Part shown: positions 34,828 to 46,900 of the stretch, in pieces
Layout: the number at the start of each line of letters is the position of its first letter
How positions within the stretch are numbered: position 1 is the stretch's first letter
Assembly (NCBI GenBank): GCA_009760855.2
Contig: WPIO01000115.1
Span: 542,501 to 606,500 of the forward strand
From: Cristatella mucedo
Lineage: Eukaryota; Bryozoa; Phylactolaemata; Cristatellidae
Length of the DNA: 64,000 nucleotides
Direction of reading: 5' to 3'
The notes under the pieces: generated by a model
Seen by the model: only the letters and a program-made list of their open reading frames with translations
Database searches by the model: none
What the model was told of the DNA's origin: nothing
Position numbers and translations under genes: made by a program

Positions 34828-35046
34828 CCCCGTCTGTAACTCCACAAAGCCATGAAGACTATTGCCGGTGTTACACAGGAGAGTTTTGCATAGAACACTT
34901 ATAGCCTAAGCAGCTTTCGGTACCCATTCGGTAGGCAACAGACTTCATCTCATGCAACAAAAAAAGTGGGAAGCATAGCAGTCAGGAGAGCAGTTGAGAT
35001 AGTGAGTAGCATGGAAGTAGCAGCCCAGGACTGCTGAAAAGCAAGA
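34828..35046 (-). mobile_element. LINE-B 3' end fragment
   Basis: TCTGTAACTCCACAAAGCCA, GCAGCTTTCGGTACCCATTC, GGTAGGCAACAGACTTCATC and CAGTTGAGATAGTGAGTAGC correspond in order to the LINE-B copy at 47100-47310. Confidence 0.8.
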
Positions 35047-36299
35047 GATGTTGGCCACAGACATTCTGCCCCCAAGACCAAGAAGAGGAAGCCTAGCAAT
35101 AGCAGACAGCTAGGCTTCAGCCCAATTAGGAAAACAGCCATCGGAATCACCCAGGGCATGGGCAGCTGTTAGCAGGTGAGCAAAGGCTGCTTGCCGATGA
35201 TTAGCTTTCAGGAGTCGGTCAGCATGCTTGTGCTCAACCGAGACACAAATTTCATTCAAGGTGCTGCTACCCACAAAGGGGTTGCCGGGCAACTGCAGCA
35301 ATTGTTTTGGGGCATGCTTGAGGGGTGTTGAAAGTTGTTAGTTGGGACTGCTGGCTCGATAACCATTTCGGTACCTGGATATCCACTATAACCGGCAACA
35401 TTGCCTATCATGCAGAACATAACGTCGATGGCTGCCTGAGGTGGGCTGAGCAGCTTAACTGAGTATAACCCCTTCAAATGCAAGGCTGCCAGTGAGAGCC
35501 GAAACAAAGCTTAACAAAATAAGAAAGACAAGCAAGGCAGAAACAGGAACAGCAGAATGGAAAATGCTCACTGCTCAGGCTGAAGGATCTTATCAGCTTT
35601 TTGACCATAACAGCCATCTAGGCTTTTCAGGTTGTGCCACACCCTGATGGCACATGGAAATCCTTTCATGTACAAGTCTAATCGAGATCGCAGATGCTGG
35701 TCGATAGGAGGCCAAAGCATTGGTCACAAAATGCAAAACAAGAACTCCAGGATACATCGTTGCTGTTGAGCAGTCAGTGTGCCTAGTCAAAGAGCAGTCA
35801 GTGTGCCTAGTCAAGTGCTGACAGTTAAGCATAGGAGTGGCAGTGACCGGAAGCCAGATTGTCCACACCCCCTTTGGGCAATCGTCTTGGTGGGCATGCA
35901 CAGAAGGCACCAGCTCTAGAAGTCTGTGAGTCAATCACATACGGCTGGCACACTAGCGCAATTTAGGCAAAGGTGAACCTGCTGAGCCGTTAGTATTTAC
36001 GAGTCTACAGAAAGCAGTCCGTACAGGAGCGTTCGGCTGGACACCAGGCTCGATGCTGGCCGCGGAAGCCGTGGCACTGCTTTGCTATCAGCCGGACTTT
36101 TCTGCAAATGTTCGAGTCTGGCTGGCGAAACACTGTACTTCAGGCACAAGTGCATGCCCAATTGGTGGCTGGGACGGCTGCATACTATATCCTGCTGCTT
36201 TGATGGGCGTGCAAAGATGGTGCAGCAGTGATAGGGAGGGTGGGAGAGCAAGGCTTCAGCTAGAGGGCGGCAGTACGAGCTACAAATGTAAATGATGTA
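35047..36299. other. Unassigned sequence with short tandem duplication
   Basis: A 24-bp unit containing GAGCAGTCAGTGTGCCTAGT occurs twice back to back at 35768-35815. No gene recognised. Confidence 0.45.
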
Positions 36300-36434
36300 A
36301 TTCATTTGTATAGCACCCCAAGAGAACTTAATCTCTATTCAGGCGCTTCACATATGCCTCGGGGCTCGAGCCCACGACCTCAGCCAAACCTTGGTCGGGA
36401 CGAGCACCTTTACCGCTGGACCAAACCAGCTCTG
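36300..36434 (-). mobile_element. SINE-B copy
   Basis: TTCATTTGTATAGCACCCCA, TTCAGGCGCTTCACATATGC, GGGGCTCGAGCCCACGACCT and TTACCGCTGGACCAAACCAG: a complete SINE-B in minus orientation. GGGCTCGAGCCCC serves as its B-box equivalent. Confidence 0.92.
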
Positions 36435-37255
36435 CGCTACGACAGGGCGGCATTCTTTCGGTATCTAGCAGCAAGCTTCGGATTTGGGCTCACAGCTGCA
36501 GCTCGTGCCGGGATGCGTGGTGTGCGTGCTGTCACAGCTGCTTTGCTTGGCCCGGCCTCAAACTCAGCTGCCTCATCTGCATGCATCCGAGTTTGGTCCT
36601 TCCCATTGAGGAAGTGACACGAAGCACAGTGCAGTGCGACCGACCACCACTCACGCAAGCTGTGGGCTTCCATTGCTGGCTGCTGAGGGCACTTACCAAG
36701 AAGCAGGTTCATGCCATGACTTACTCACTGCTCATTGATAGCACCTATAATTGGAGGCCTGTTAATTACTACAGGTTATAAGGGTACTAGCTAAAGCAGG
36801 CAGGCTTCATCACAATGACTCTAGCTATATCTTAGGTTAGGGCTACTAATCAGCTGCCGAAAGCAAAACAGACCAACGAGCAGCTGGGCCTTGCCGAGTC
36901 ATTAGCTAGATGAGGCTTCTAGCCAGCTTGCAGTTGGAGCCAAGCCCTTAGATCAACTACCAACTCTTGCTAGCCTGTAGGCCGGCTACCAATTAAATCA
37001 CCTTCAGGCCACCATAGCTCTGTGAGAGAACTGTTGCACCGTGACTCAAAATGGCACTACAAGAAACGTTTGACCCTGAAATGCATCAAGAGGGGAAGGG
37101 AGCCTACAAAAGCCTATCTGTTTTTCCAGGGAGCTACATTGGGTCAGCAAGTAGCATCCGAGGCTTAGCTCAATCCAATGGAACACCCTCAGAAGCTCAG
37201 TAACGTCGAAACTCCTGGACTGAACTGGAAAGAGAGTGCCGGAACAAAATCAATA
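36435..37255. other. Unassigned sequence
   Basis: Nothing recognised. Confidence 0.4.
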
Positions 37256-37424
37256 TTAGCTGATTTAACAGCCCCATTTTTATAGTGGCAGAAGAGCCTT
37301 GAAGACTTCCACTGTGGTATGCAGTTGGCAATATAGGATAGCCAACTGCAGGATTCGAACCCGTGGCCTCGGTCGTGAAGAGCGAGCATCTTACCTCCTG
37401 GGCTATCACAGCCAGAAGCCACGG
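37256..37424 (-). mobile_element. SINE-A, diverged copy
   Basis: AGCTGATTTAACAGCCCCAT, GTGGCAGAAGAGCCTTGAAG, GCAGGATTCGAACCCGTGGC and CATCTTACCTCCTGGGCTAT keep the SINE-A order with internal changes. The B box GGATTCGAACC is intact. Confidence 0.75.
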
Positions 37425-38424
37425 TAGCCCCTTTAGCACACTGCGATAAGTCAACGCTCAGCCAACAATAGAAGGGCCAGATTGAGATTGAGTAGGGACG
37501 CCAAAAATCCCAAAAAACATAGCCTCAGAAGAGGACTCCACATCAGAGCCCTCAAAAATGGGTACCCACACCCATAAGATCACAAGACACCACCCACGCC
37601 CACCCAGTAGCAATGGGCATGAGTATCCATACGAGGGCTCTGCCCAGCATTAAGCCCATCTAGCCTAGGGGAATCTTCTCTGCAAACGAAAGTCCTAAAA
37701 AGCTGATATCTACCACGTACTGGCACCCGAAACTCAAATTCACGGGTGAAAACTGTGAGGTAACGAGATGAAAGCTCTATGGGAAATGGAAATGACGAAA
37801 CGAGGAGACTCAGGCAGGAAAGGGATGCACTGTGTGTGTGAGACCAGCAGATGAGCAAGAGGAGCCGGTAAGTAGAGCGTAGTAGAGAGAAGAGAGAGCC
37901 AGAGGGGATGACACGAGAGGCAACTGACGTGAATAGAGGTGAATGGAGGCAACTGAAGTAGGGAGAGAGGATCGAAATGGATGGAAGGGAGCTGGAATGG
38001 ATAGGCTTGACTAGAGGAGCTGAGACGTGCAGAAATGACAGGAGTAAGAAGAAGCAAGAGCCCGCACCTTTGGCAAGCACACACCCACTCACCTACTTTC
38101 ACCACTTGCGCATGTCAACAGTCGATTCAATTTGGCGGTAACTAGTGGTCATAATCAGGTGACCAAGATAGCATACCGACACGAATACAGGTTGAAGTAA
38201 AAAGAGTAAGAGGGTGAAAGAAGAGAGTTGAGTGTGCAGGCGCGCCGAGTTCCTGCTTCTGACAAGCAGACATTATTTTCAACTAGGTAATCTAACAGGT
38301 GCGTAAGTGTAGCACCAAGGACATTACACGAAAACTGAAAACCGCTAACAACGGTAAAAAAAGCCCAGCTGATAAGTTTCAAGCCGCACAATCTGATAAC
38401 CCACGCCTTTCCAGTAGACAGAAT
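37425..38424. other. Unassigned, partly purine-rich sequence
   Basis: 37740-38060 is purine-rich and gives Ser/Leu-rich minus-strand ORFs that I regard as artefacts. No gene recognised. Confidence 0.4.
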
Positions 38425-38480
38425 GTGTGTATAAAGAGTTCTCTAAAGGTGCCATACAAATGGCATTATTATTATGCTTG
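38425..38480 (+). mobile_element. LINE-A or SINE-B tail fragment
   Basis: AGAGTTCTCTAAAGGTGCCA then TACAAATGGCATTATTATTA: degraded tail signature with ATT repeats. Confidence 0.55.
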
Positions 38481-38544
38481 GCAGAGTCCTCCGAATCCAA
38501 GTTCAGAACTTGTCTCACTTTGACACTGCAATGCTAACTTAGAA

Positions 38545-38620
38545 CAAGTGCCATAAACTCTCCTTTGTTACCTCCACATGGCCTTTGTGGAGTTACAGAT
38601 AGATACATTACATTACTCAT
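38545..38620 (+). mobile_element. LINE-B terminal fragment
   Basis: CCTCCACATGGCCTTTGTGG then AGTTACAGATAGATACATTA: the LINE-B 3' terminus in plus orientation. Confidence 0.7.
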
Positions 38621-38968
38621 TGCACATATCAGCTGCTCCAGAATACAAAGCGCCGTCTTAATAAGGTGCTCTTAACCGGTGCATGCCTGTTGCCACGTTG
38701 CCCAGCCGCCTGCTGCGCTCGATTTTAGGGCCCCAATGGGACAGAGCAGCACTAAGCCATTCGTGCGCACCAAAGATTGTGGCTCGAACTAAACGTGCAG
38801 GTGTGGAGCACATTCCCATTAAGTGCCTCGAGCTACTATGGCTTTTCACATATAAATCTCAAGTTGTGCCCTTGAGTGGAGTGCTGTGGTGACAAAATAA
38901 AACCTTGTAGTGGCACCCGAGCTTTCTCAAAATAACATTTTCTTAAGGAGCGTGCTACAGCTTCACAC

Positions 38969-39726
38969 AGATAGTGCTACAGAAGCTCCGCAATAAAGTT
39001 GGATGAGATCACACCTGTAAACTGGTGCAACAGCTGCCACCTTGCTGCCATACGGAACAAAGGGCAGCAGTTGATGCCATATGACGATCATGCTCTATTA
39101 GTAGGGTTACTCCATATTACAAATTTGTAACCGAACAGATCTCTTTTACCAGCCGTACACTTTGCCAAGGACATAGCAGACGGTTAATGGGGTTTCAACG
39201 GCTTTCCCGGATCCGAATAAGTCGTGCAGTCGACAATGTCTCTGGAAGCCGACTCCAACAGGACTAATGGTTACAGCTTGGCACATGCGTTCGAGCACAT
39301 GAGAGGAAATTCCAAGCCGAGGATTTTAAATCCTCATCCAACTTTATTGCGGAGCTTCTGTAGATAGTGCTACAGAAGCTCCGCAATAAAGTTGGATGAG
39401 ATCACACCTGTAAACTGGTGCAACAGCTGCCACCTTGCTGCCATACGGAACAAAGGGCAGCAGTTGATGCCATATGACGATCATGCTCTATTAGTAGGGT
39501 TACTCCATATTACAAATTTGTAACCGAACAGATCTCTTTTACCAGCCGTACACTTTGCCAAGGACATAGCAGACGGTTAATGGGGTTTCAACGGCTTTCC
39601 CGGATCCGAATAAGTCGTGCAGTCGACAATGTCTCTGGAAGCCGACTCCAACAGGACTAATGGTTACAGCTTGGCACATGCGTTCGAGCACATGAGAGGA
39701 AATTCCAAGCCGAGGATTTTAAATCC
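38969..39726. repeat. 365-bp direct duplication with junction hairpin
   Basis: 38969-39333 is repeated at 39362-39726 (offset 393 bp). I saw no difference between the copies by eye. The 28-bp spacer 39334-39361 plus the next base forms the left arm of a perfect inverted repeat: 39334-39362 is the reverse complement of 39371-39399 (29 nt, 8-nt loop). The second arm is the start of copy B, so the spacer is an inverted copy of the duplicated unit's own beginning. Confidence 0.97.
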
Positions 39727-39757
39727 CGTGCTGAGCTTCGAGCAAAAAGCAGTCTCG

Positions 39758-39840
39758 AAAGCTCAATCGGTAGAGCACGGGACCGGTAAACAAGAGGTTG
39801 CGAAATCACTCGTAGCTCGAGGCAAAATTCTTTTTCGGGC
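39758..39840 (+). mobile_element. tRNA-like SINE head or tRNA pseudogene
   Basis: AAAGCTCAATCGGTAGAGCA is a good tRNA A-box/D-arm. CAAGAGGTTGCGAAATC resembles a T-arm B box with one extra base. No clean acceptor stem is found, so I call it a tRNA-derived repeat. It differs from SINE-A and SINE-B. Confidence 0.55.
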
Positions 39841-40914
39841 CCTAAGATCCAATGCAGCCCGGCCTAAGATCGCCCTGCATTTTCCAACTATTACACGGGA
39901 AGTATCAGCTTAGAGCTCAGACCGCTTTCTACATTGTGCAGGGTTCGAAAAAGATCCAACCGCGGCACGACAAAAAACGAGCTCGGACAAAGCGGCGGCC
40001 GGCTCGCTCTGCGGCAATACTCGCCGGCTGCTGCAACGGTAGCATCCACGAATCAAGCGAGCTTGCGCAGCGATTCCGAGGCCGGCTAAAAATCGCGGCG
40101 CTTCGAGCTGTTGCCAATCGCGGCATAACGTTCATCATGACGCTGCTTCGGACAGTAACCTTTGAAGGTGATTGCAGCTTACCACACTTACTCCGGTCAA
40201 GTTCCTGTCGCATGGCTGGCTCAAAATGATGCCTTCGAAGGAGGAAAAACATCCAATTCGACCGGTGCAGGAGGACCAGTTCTAGAATGGTTCCGTGGCG
40301 CAGGCATGCTCACTTTCGTGGCCGTAGGCAGGCATACTACACGCTCGATAAATCCGATGCAGCCAGCCCCGCCGGCGTTATCGGTAAACCCATACCAGTC
40401 TTCAACGGCGGTGCGCAAGCAAAAAAAAGGCACCCATATATAAAAACACATAACCATTTCTTGTCGAAAACTCTTATTTACGCTTAAATCTATCCGCAGT
40501 ACCGACCGAATGGAGCCGCATAAATCCGAGGGGCGGTCGGTACGGTGGCGAGCAGTTAACAGCCGGTAATTTCTCGAATCCATCGATCTAAGGTAATGCT
40601 GCACAGGCTCTTTTAATCCAGAAAATCTGCGCGAAGATTAATCCAAGCAACTGCCATGTGATCCCGCCTGGTACGACGGCAGGCTATTGCTCTCGATTGA
40701 AGCCCAACCACGCTCCAGCGCACAGACCGTACCACCGCCATATTTAATGCCCAGGTGAAGACGCAGCAGTATGCAAAACTCAATGCAAACATCTGCGCGA
40801 TCAAATTTTTATATTATATTTAAAAAATAAAAAACTATAAGCCCTTGATATAGCAATCTCGACCAAAATACTCTGTGAAAATACTCTGTACCAGTGCTGG
40901 GTGTCTGTGAAAGA
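39841..40914. other. CpG-containing region upstream of the NCoR gene
   Basis: No gene recognised. It includes a 10-nt-arm inverted repeat GTACCGACCG (40499-40508) / CGGTCGGTAC (40534-40543) and an AT-rich stretch at 40803-40840. This may hold promoter-proximal control elements. Confidence 0.45.
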
Positions 40915-40919
40915 GATGA

Positions 40920-40944
40920 TGACGTAATTAACTCAAGATGGCGG
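40920..40944 (+). promoter_or_regulatory. Putative core promoter: CRE-like and YY1-type motifs
   Basis: TGACGTAA at 40920-40927 is a CRE/ATF-type site. AAGATGGCGG at 40935-40944 is the YY1 motif in the orientation common at transcription starts of metazoan housekeeping genes. They lie 36-43 and 19-28 nt before the proposed start codon. Function is inferred from motif and position only. Confidence 0.6.
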
Positions 40945-40961
40945 GTGTACAGCGTTCTTAA
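40938..40961 (+). CDS. Seven-codon upstream ORF
   Basis: An ATG inside the YY1 motif opens M-A-G-V-Q-R-S and stops with TAA at 40959-40961, one base before the main ATG at 40963. If transcription starts upstream of 40938, this uORF could modulate initiation at the main start. If it starts within the YY1 motif, it may be absent from the mRNA. Confidence 0.4.
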   Translation: MAGVQRS

Positions 40962-40962
40962 A

Positions 40963-40988
40963 ATGTCTGCGGGAAGGTCCAGCGATAG
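40963..40988 (+). CDS. NCoR-family gene, exon 1 (coding part)
   Basis: Encodes MSAGRSSD plus two bases and ends at AG|GTATGG. ATG has AAA before it, a favourable initiation context. The phase-2 end fits exon 2 exactly. Evidence for this tiny exon is position, start context and phase rather than conservation. Confidence 0.72.
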
Positions 40989-43900
40989 GTATGGAACTGA
41001 AGAATGCTTTGCGTCTGCGACCGCGTCTTAGTTTTGTATTGCAGTAAAGTAGATCTAGTATTAGCGTCGCGCTCTTTTATGTGGTTTCCATACCGTCTAT
41101 TGTTGTGAGGTTGTACAGTGCACGAGGTCCGGGCTGAGACGTCATTTGAGCTCTATTTAGTTGGTTTATCGTGTAGCCTGCTATCCTATCACCTCAGGGA
41201 TAAGTAATTCATATTGACTGTGATTTTAGTCAAGAGATTGAGGCTTGTGCATAATGTTTACGTTCTGGCGGCTTGCTGTCATGCCTTGACCTGACGAGTA
41301 TGCCTTGAGTGCACTGTAGCTGGTATTCTTCTAAGCACATATCCATGGATAGTTTGTGTGTGCAGCGTTGGTGCGGATAGGTTTTATTAATTCTATTAGC
41401 CGCTTGTTTAGACATGGCCAAGACTCTACGGCTGTTGATTTCTGTCTTGAGAGACACAATGACTTTACATTTTATGTTTGTCTGTTCGGCAGACTTTTTG
41501 ATTTCGCAACCTGCTCTTGCAGGGGTCTTAGCGGCTCAACCAATGAAAGCTCGCACTATAAGAGATCGTCGAGTCCTCAGGTCGTTCGTGCTGGAGCTTA
41601 TCCTTATCCTCGGGAGCCGCCGACTTCGTACCTACCCGTGCCACCATTTGGGTCCTCGTATGGAGTAAGCTGTAGTGTTTGGTCGTGTGCTTTGTTGTAT
41701 TGTCGCTCTCGGCACCAGTTAGTTGCGGCACCCAGAGTTGTTATTTGTATCGTGACTCTGCCGCCCCTTACCCCACCTTGCACTTGGTCATGTCAAACCT
41801 GCACTTCACGGCTGGTGCTGCCCAACAAATAGCTTGGCTAACCCCAAGTGTTTTGGCAGACCACTGTATGTGCATGCCGGTATACTTCGCGTGAATAGTC
41901 GAATCTTAGTTCTCGAAATAATCTGTTGACGTGATAGCCAGAGGGCATCGGTGTATTTGAACCGATTTATAGGTGCCGAGTGGCTGCAGTGAAATGTGCT
42001 TCCACAGCAAGTCATCGTATGTTTTTTCTTATCTCGCTTCTATGTATTTGTATCCTTGTTTGAACTGAAAGTATACTAATTGTTGAAATACTGCTGCTGC
42101 TGCTGGTCGTGACACCAAGCACACTAGTTTATTTTTAGCATTAACAGGTCCGGCCGATTGGCAATACACTATGGCTCTTTGTTAAACAATCTTCTTTCAC
42201 CCTGAAGAGAGAAAACTTCATGCCTGTCAGAACTACCTCAACTATCATCAGCTTATTTTTTCCACCTTGTGCTTTTGCTCACCATACTTGAGAAAGGTTT
42301 TGTGAGAGCTGCAAGCATAACTGCTATTTGATTTGCTGCTCGTCGAGATTGCTTCCACCGTGCATGGAATACAGGCCTGATCGATCTGAGGGAGTTGTGT
42401 TTTGGGTAGGGACACACCTACCTTTCTGTGAGGTCTTGCCATTGTCAACAGCTCGTCTCTGTCGGCCTAGTGGCCACGGCTGACTATGCCAGGCATCCGT
42501 GTAGTTAGCTGGCCCTAGCACACAAGTGCTGTTGATAGACCAGCTTTGGTTTTCTGGCATTACTAATCAGCCCACCGATGGGAGAAGCCCCATCTGTCTT
42601 GATTTATAGTTTTGTGCTTCTCAATGCCAACATTGAGCAGTTCTATCTGCTATTTGCCATGCTTTCCTTCCCTTCCCTCATTCTTTGGCTCCAAAGAGCA
42701 CCCTCTGAGCTGGCGTTATTCGTTGGGCCGGATATCGAGGTCAGGCTGACCCATAATGGTAGAGGGCAGATCTAGGTCACCAGACTGCTTCGTGGCAAGG
42801 GGTGGAATTCCTGCTCATAGCATGTTTGCTTGCCTCTCCTTTGTGTGCCTGCACACCAGTGTTGGTAAATCCTTAAACACACTTTGCTCCCATTTTTAGC
42901 AAGACGTGTTCTTGAGCTGGCCTATCTGGATTTGTAGTCAGTTGTCTGCAGCTCTGACTGGCCTGTGCATATTCAGTGGCTATGTCTGGCTGACATGTTA
43001 GCCCGTGATCGTTCGCACCTTCGACTGTTTTTTTCAGGGTGCCAAAGTTGGACATGACTTCCATCCCCACCAGTTCAGCCAGGAGTTGTTAAGGAGACGC
43101 CCCACAATGCTGCATGACTATCATACAGTGGCAGCAGCAGCTCGTGAGAGGTAATAATAGCTCGATCGGCTGGCAGGTGGTCGGTGGAGGATTGGGAGGG
43201 GGTGGTATGGGAGACAAGCAGCCTGCTAGCTGCTCTCCCTCACCCTTCATAGTGGAAACCCACTGTGCTGCCACATGCAGCTGATTTGCTGCCACCACCC
43301 AGCCTCCTCCCACCGGCTGCCAAGCTGCTGGGGCAGGTTAGGCTGCCGTTGGGGGTCATCGTGCTTACCCTGTCACTTAGCTCAGTAGCTCCCATGAGTG
43401 TCCGGAGCACCTGACCTTTCTTACTGACCATGATCAGTGTTGAGTGGAGCCCTCACTGTCGTCCGGGCTCTGTGCTGCCACTGTCTACCGTCTGTAGTAT
43501 TATCCCTTACGACATACCTCACTGCAGCTTTGCTGGTAGACTGTGTAGTTAGTGCTGGCGATTGTCAGATGTCCCTATAGTAAGAAGCTTTCTTTGTTTG
43601 ATATTACCCTTCAGGGTGCAAGCCGTTTGCATGTATCTGTGTGACGCACTCATTGCTGCAGTGTGCCGGCTATAGGCTGGTTGCCTTCCTTAATCGCACG
43701 AAATGAGTATTCGTGGTATTGTGTGTGGACAGACGTCTGTGCTTGCTTTTGTTCCTCGTTGGTTGGTCTTTGAAAGGATGCATTGCTCAGGGTTAGCTGC
43801 CGTCTTCCATGCACAGTGAGTGTGTGCGTGAGTGTGTGCATGTGTGGGGAAGGTAAGGTGGCACATTGTTTCTTAGCTGCTACTACCATTGCAAGATGTG

Positions 43901-46900
43901 TTAATCTCAAAACTACCATTGTATGTAAGTGTGTTAGCCTTAAGTGTGTCATTGTGATAACTTCGAAAGATGATTCTCGAGCATTATACCTGGTAGCAAG
44001 TCGGGATCTATATGACATGCTGTGTCCCAAGTTATTATTGCATCGACATATATTAGTTTGAGTGTGTGTAGATGTTCATAACAATGCAATGGAGCTACAC
44101 TACTTCTACCTAGACTGAGTGCTATGGCACCTCCCAAGTGAGCAGTGAACTCCCTCTCCCTCTCTGCCTTGAAACTCGGAACCCTCATCATGTAAATGAA
44201 CCTTTTCATTTTTTGTTATTACCTAGTGATGTGATGTTCATGGAAAGAGTTGGAGTCTTTAGTAGTGCATTTACTTATTATGATCCTTTCAGGCCATTTG
44301 CTGGTTTACAGCCTACCATTTCAATGTTATTTCTGAGGATAGCAGGGTATATGCTATATGCTTCATATATGCTATATATCGGTATATGCACAAAGTGCTT
44401 TAGCTTACCCCTTCCCATGCCTTGTCCCGATGCTGCAAATAGTCTCCATTAAGGTCCTTTCTTTGACACGTTGGAGTAGTATGCTTCTTAGTTTGACTTG
44501 GGGGTTTATTGGAATTACAACGTTTGGTTCTTTCACTATGGTATGCCGTTAGTTACTTTCGCTTGAAGGATGACATACATATGGCCTCAATCAATCGTCT
44601 TTTTTTATGTACTTGGCAAAGGTTCTTGAATATTTAGGGTCAGCATGCATGTAGAGAGTAAAGGGCAGGTCTGAATGCATGCCGAGAGGTAAAGGGCAGA
44701 TGGATTCACCTTTGAGTGGAAACGATTTTGTGAGACAACAATGCTCTTTTGAGGTTCTGTGCACAATTCTTGTTTTTTTTTTACTGAGGAGTTACAGATG
44801 ACAATTATTTATCACACTGGCACGTGTGTGCTCTGCTGCTTAGATTATCTTAGTTATGTGGATGTGGTTCGGTAACCGTGGTGCCTATTGTATCTAGTGG
44901 GCCGGATGACTGAATATTGAATGTGCTGAGCTCAAGGTCTTGGGCAGCACAGATAAATGGTCAAAAGTTTGTACGACTGTTTTCCGCTTGCGTGTGTGTT
45001 TGCATCAAACAGAATGAACAACGGCTTAAGCATTGTCCTTTCTTATGCCATGCCTCTTAGTACTGTTAAGCCTAAAATTTCTGTTCTCATCGATTTTTCC
45101 TGATGACATTCATTGTGAGCTCCATTTGTTTTGCAACACCTACTTGTTCTAGTCTTTCTGAAAGCCATGTCTCGTTGGCTCAGCTGTTGTACCTGGTGTC
45201 AGTGTCTGTTTGTGGTTTATTTATACGAAAGTGGACAGTGTAGTCAGCAGGCTGGTCGATTGCATGGCTGACAGGAGTGACTGTGGCAGCAAAGCCAAAC
45301 CAGCAGGTTGCTATAGGTTATTGGTGCATGCAGCTGATAGAATCAAGTCTGAGGTGAAGAACAGCTAGGGGGCCTGTAGTTTGTGAACAGTTAGTGAGCA
45401 GAAAAGGACATTTCCCTAAAATCAACGGTTCGTGTAAAGCTCAACATCTTGGAGCTCGGGTCATTTCATAAGCATCAATAGGTGTGGTGATATACTTGCT
45501 GTTTGTCTTTGCAAAACCTTTGCAACTCATGTATTTCGACTCGGACAAGCCCTATTCTGTATACTGCTTACCAAAGGCAGAGGCTCTTAGCATGGTTAAA
45601 TGTCGATGTATTATTTCCCTATAGAAATTCACTGCCTCTATTATGACCTAGTAGACTCTGAGGCATCTAACCTGGGTAAGCCAATATTAAGTATTGCATA
45701 TGTCAGCAGCTGCATGCAGCTGCTTTCCTGGAAGACTTGAATAGCATAATTATGGGGTCTCATGTTTAGGGTAAGATGCACAGTTGGCAAGTTTGTGGCA
45801 CAGTTGGTTTACTATCCTTTGGGTAATGGAGCTAAAAATATGAAAAAAGAACATCATTCAAGCTCGAAAATGTTTCCCAGTAGAGTTGGACCACCTCATT
45901 TTGTCTGCAGCCTGAACTTTCAGAACAGTCATCTTGGCTCGCATGTCTCATCCCATAATCCTCTTGCGGGCTGTGCTGTTGAGCATGTCCGTTTTCAGAG
46001 CTGGGAATATAAGGTCGATTGTTGGAGGCAGATTAAATGCTGATAAGCCAGGCTGTCTAAGGCATGCAGTTGGATCAACTCGGTTGACTTATCCATTGGC
46101 TGTAACTTTTACCTTGCTTTGGTCGAAACAACTCTTGATCGGGTTGCCCTTACGGGCTCTCTGTAAGAGCAGGCTAGTGTGCACATGTGCTGAGTGGGCT
46201 GGCCACTATAACAGGCCAGCTGCTCAGTAAGGATTCTCATTCAAAAAGCATTGCAGGTGGGTTAGGAGGCTTGTTGACAGCCTTGGGATAGGCCAGCTTG
46301 CCCCTTACCAAGGGCTATCTGTCATGGATGCTGGAACTGCATTAAGCTTGATCCTAGAAACCGGGTTTGAGTTGATATGCCGGCCCCTGCCGACTCCATG
46401 TCTAAGGATTCGTAAGCATACCTTCTTGGTAGACCCTCATGTCACCCGGTTTTCGACCTGGTTTAACTCACTGAGCGAAAGGAAGCATGTGTTAGGCTCA
46501 TGCTTGTGTCCGCTCGGTGTGTATTTGTCCACTGGCATGTTTGCATATGCGTGTGTGCCTTGTGTATGGGTGTTAGTGCACCACGTTCTCTTGGAATGGA
46601 CTGGTCGGAATGGTATCCATTTTCTTATCAGATGGAGCTTTGGAGGAAGAGGGATACTGCAAACAATAGTGAACACAACCTGCAGGAATCAGGATTTATA
46701 GCTTAGTGTTTAGGCTGTGCAGTATGGGATATCATGACTCGAGCAAGAGAGCAAGCTTGTATCTGGTCAGCCTTGGATTCTAACTCCACCCAAACAGTTT
46801 CTTAAATCGTGCTTCGTGCTTGCATTCATCCCTAATCCACAGAGGTGCCCTCTGGGGCCAGGGAGTGAGCTGACTACTTCATCATGCTTCGAGATGCTGG

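Noticed and set aside
36306-36617. ORF starting MYSTPRELNLYSGASH, similar in three places
   Set aside because: The same peptide start at 10473, 36306 and 50090 is a read-through of SINE-B copies, not a gene family.
39758-39840. Possible functional tRNA gene
   Set aside because: The D-arm is good, but the T-arm has an extra base and the acceptor stem does not pair. Kept as a tRNA-derived repeat only.
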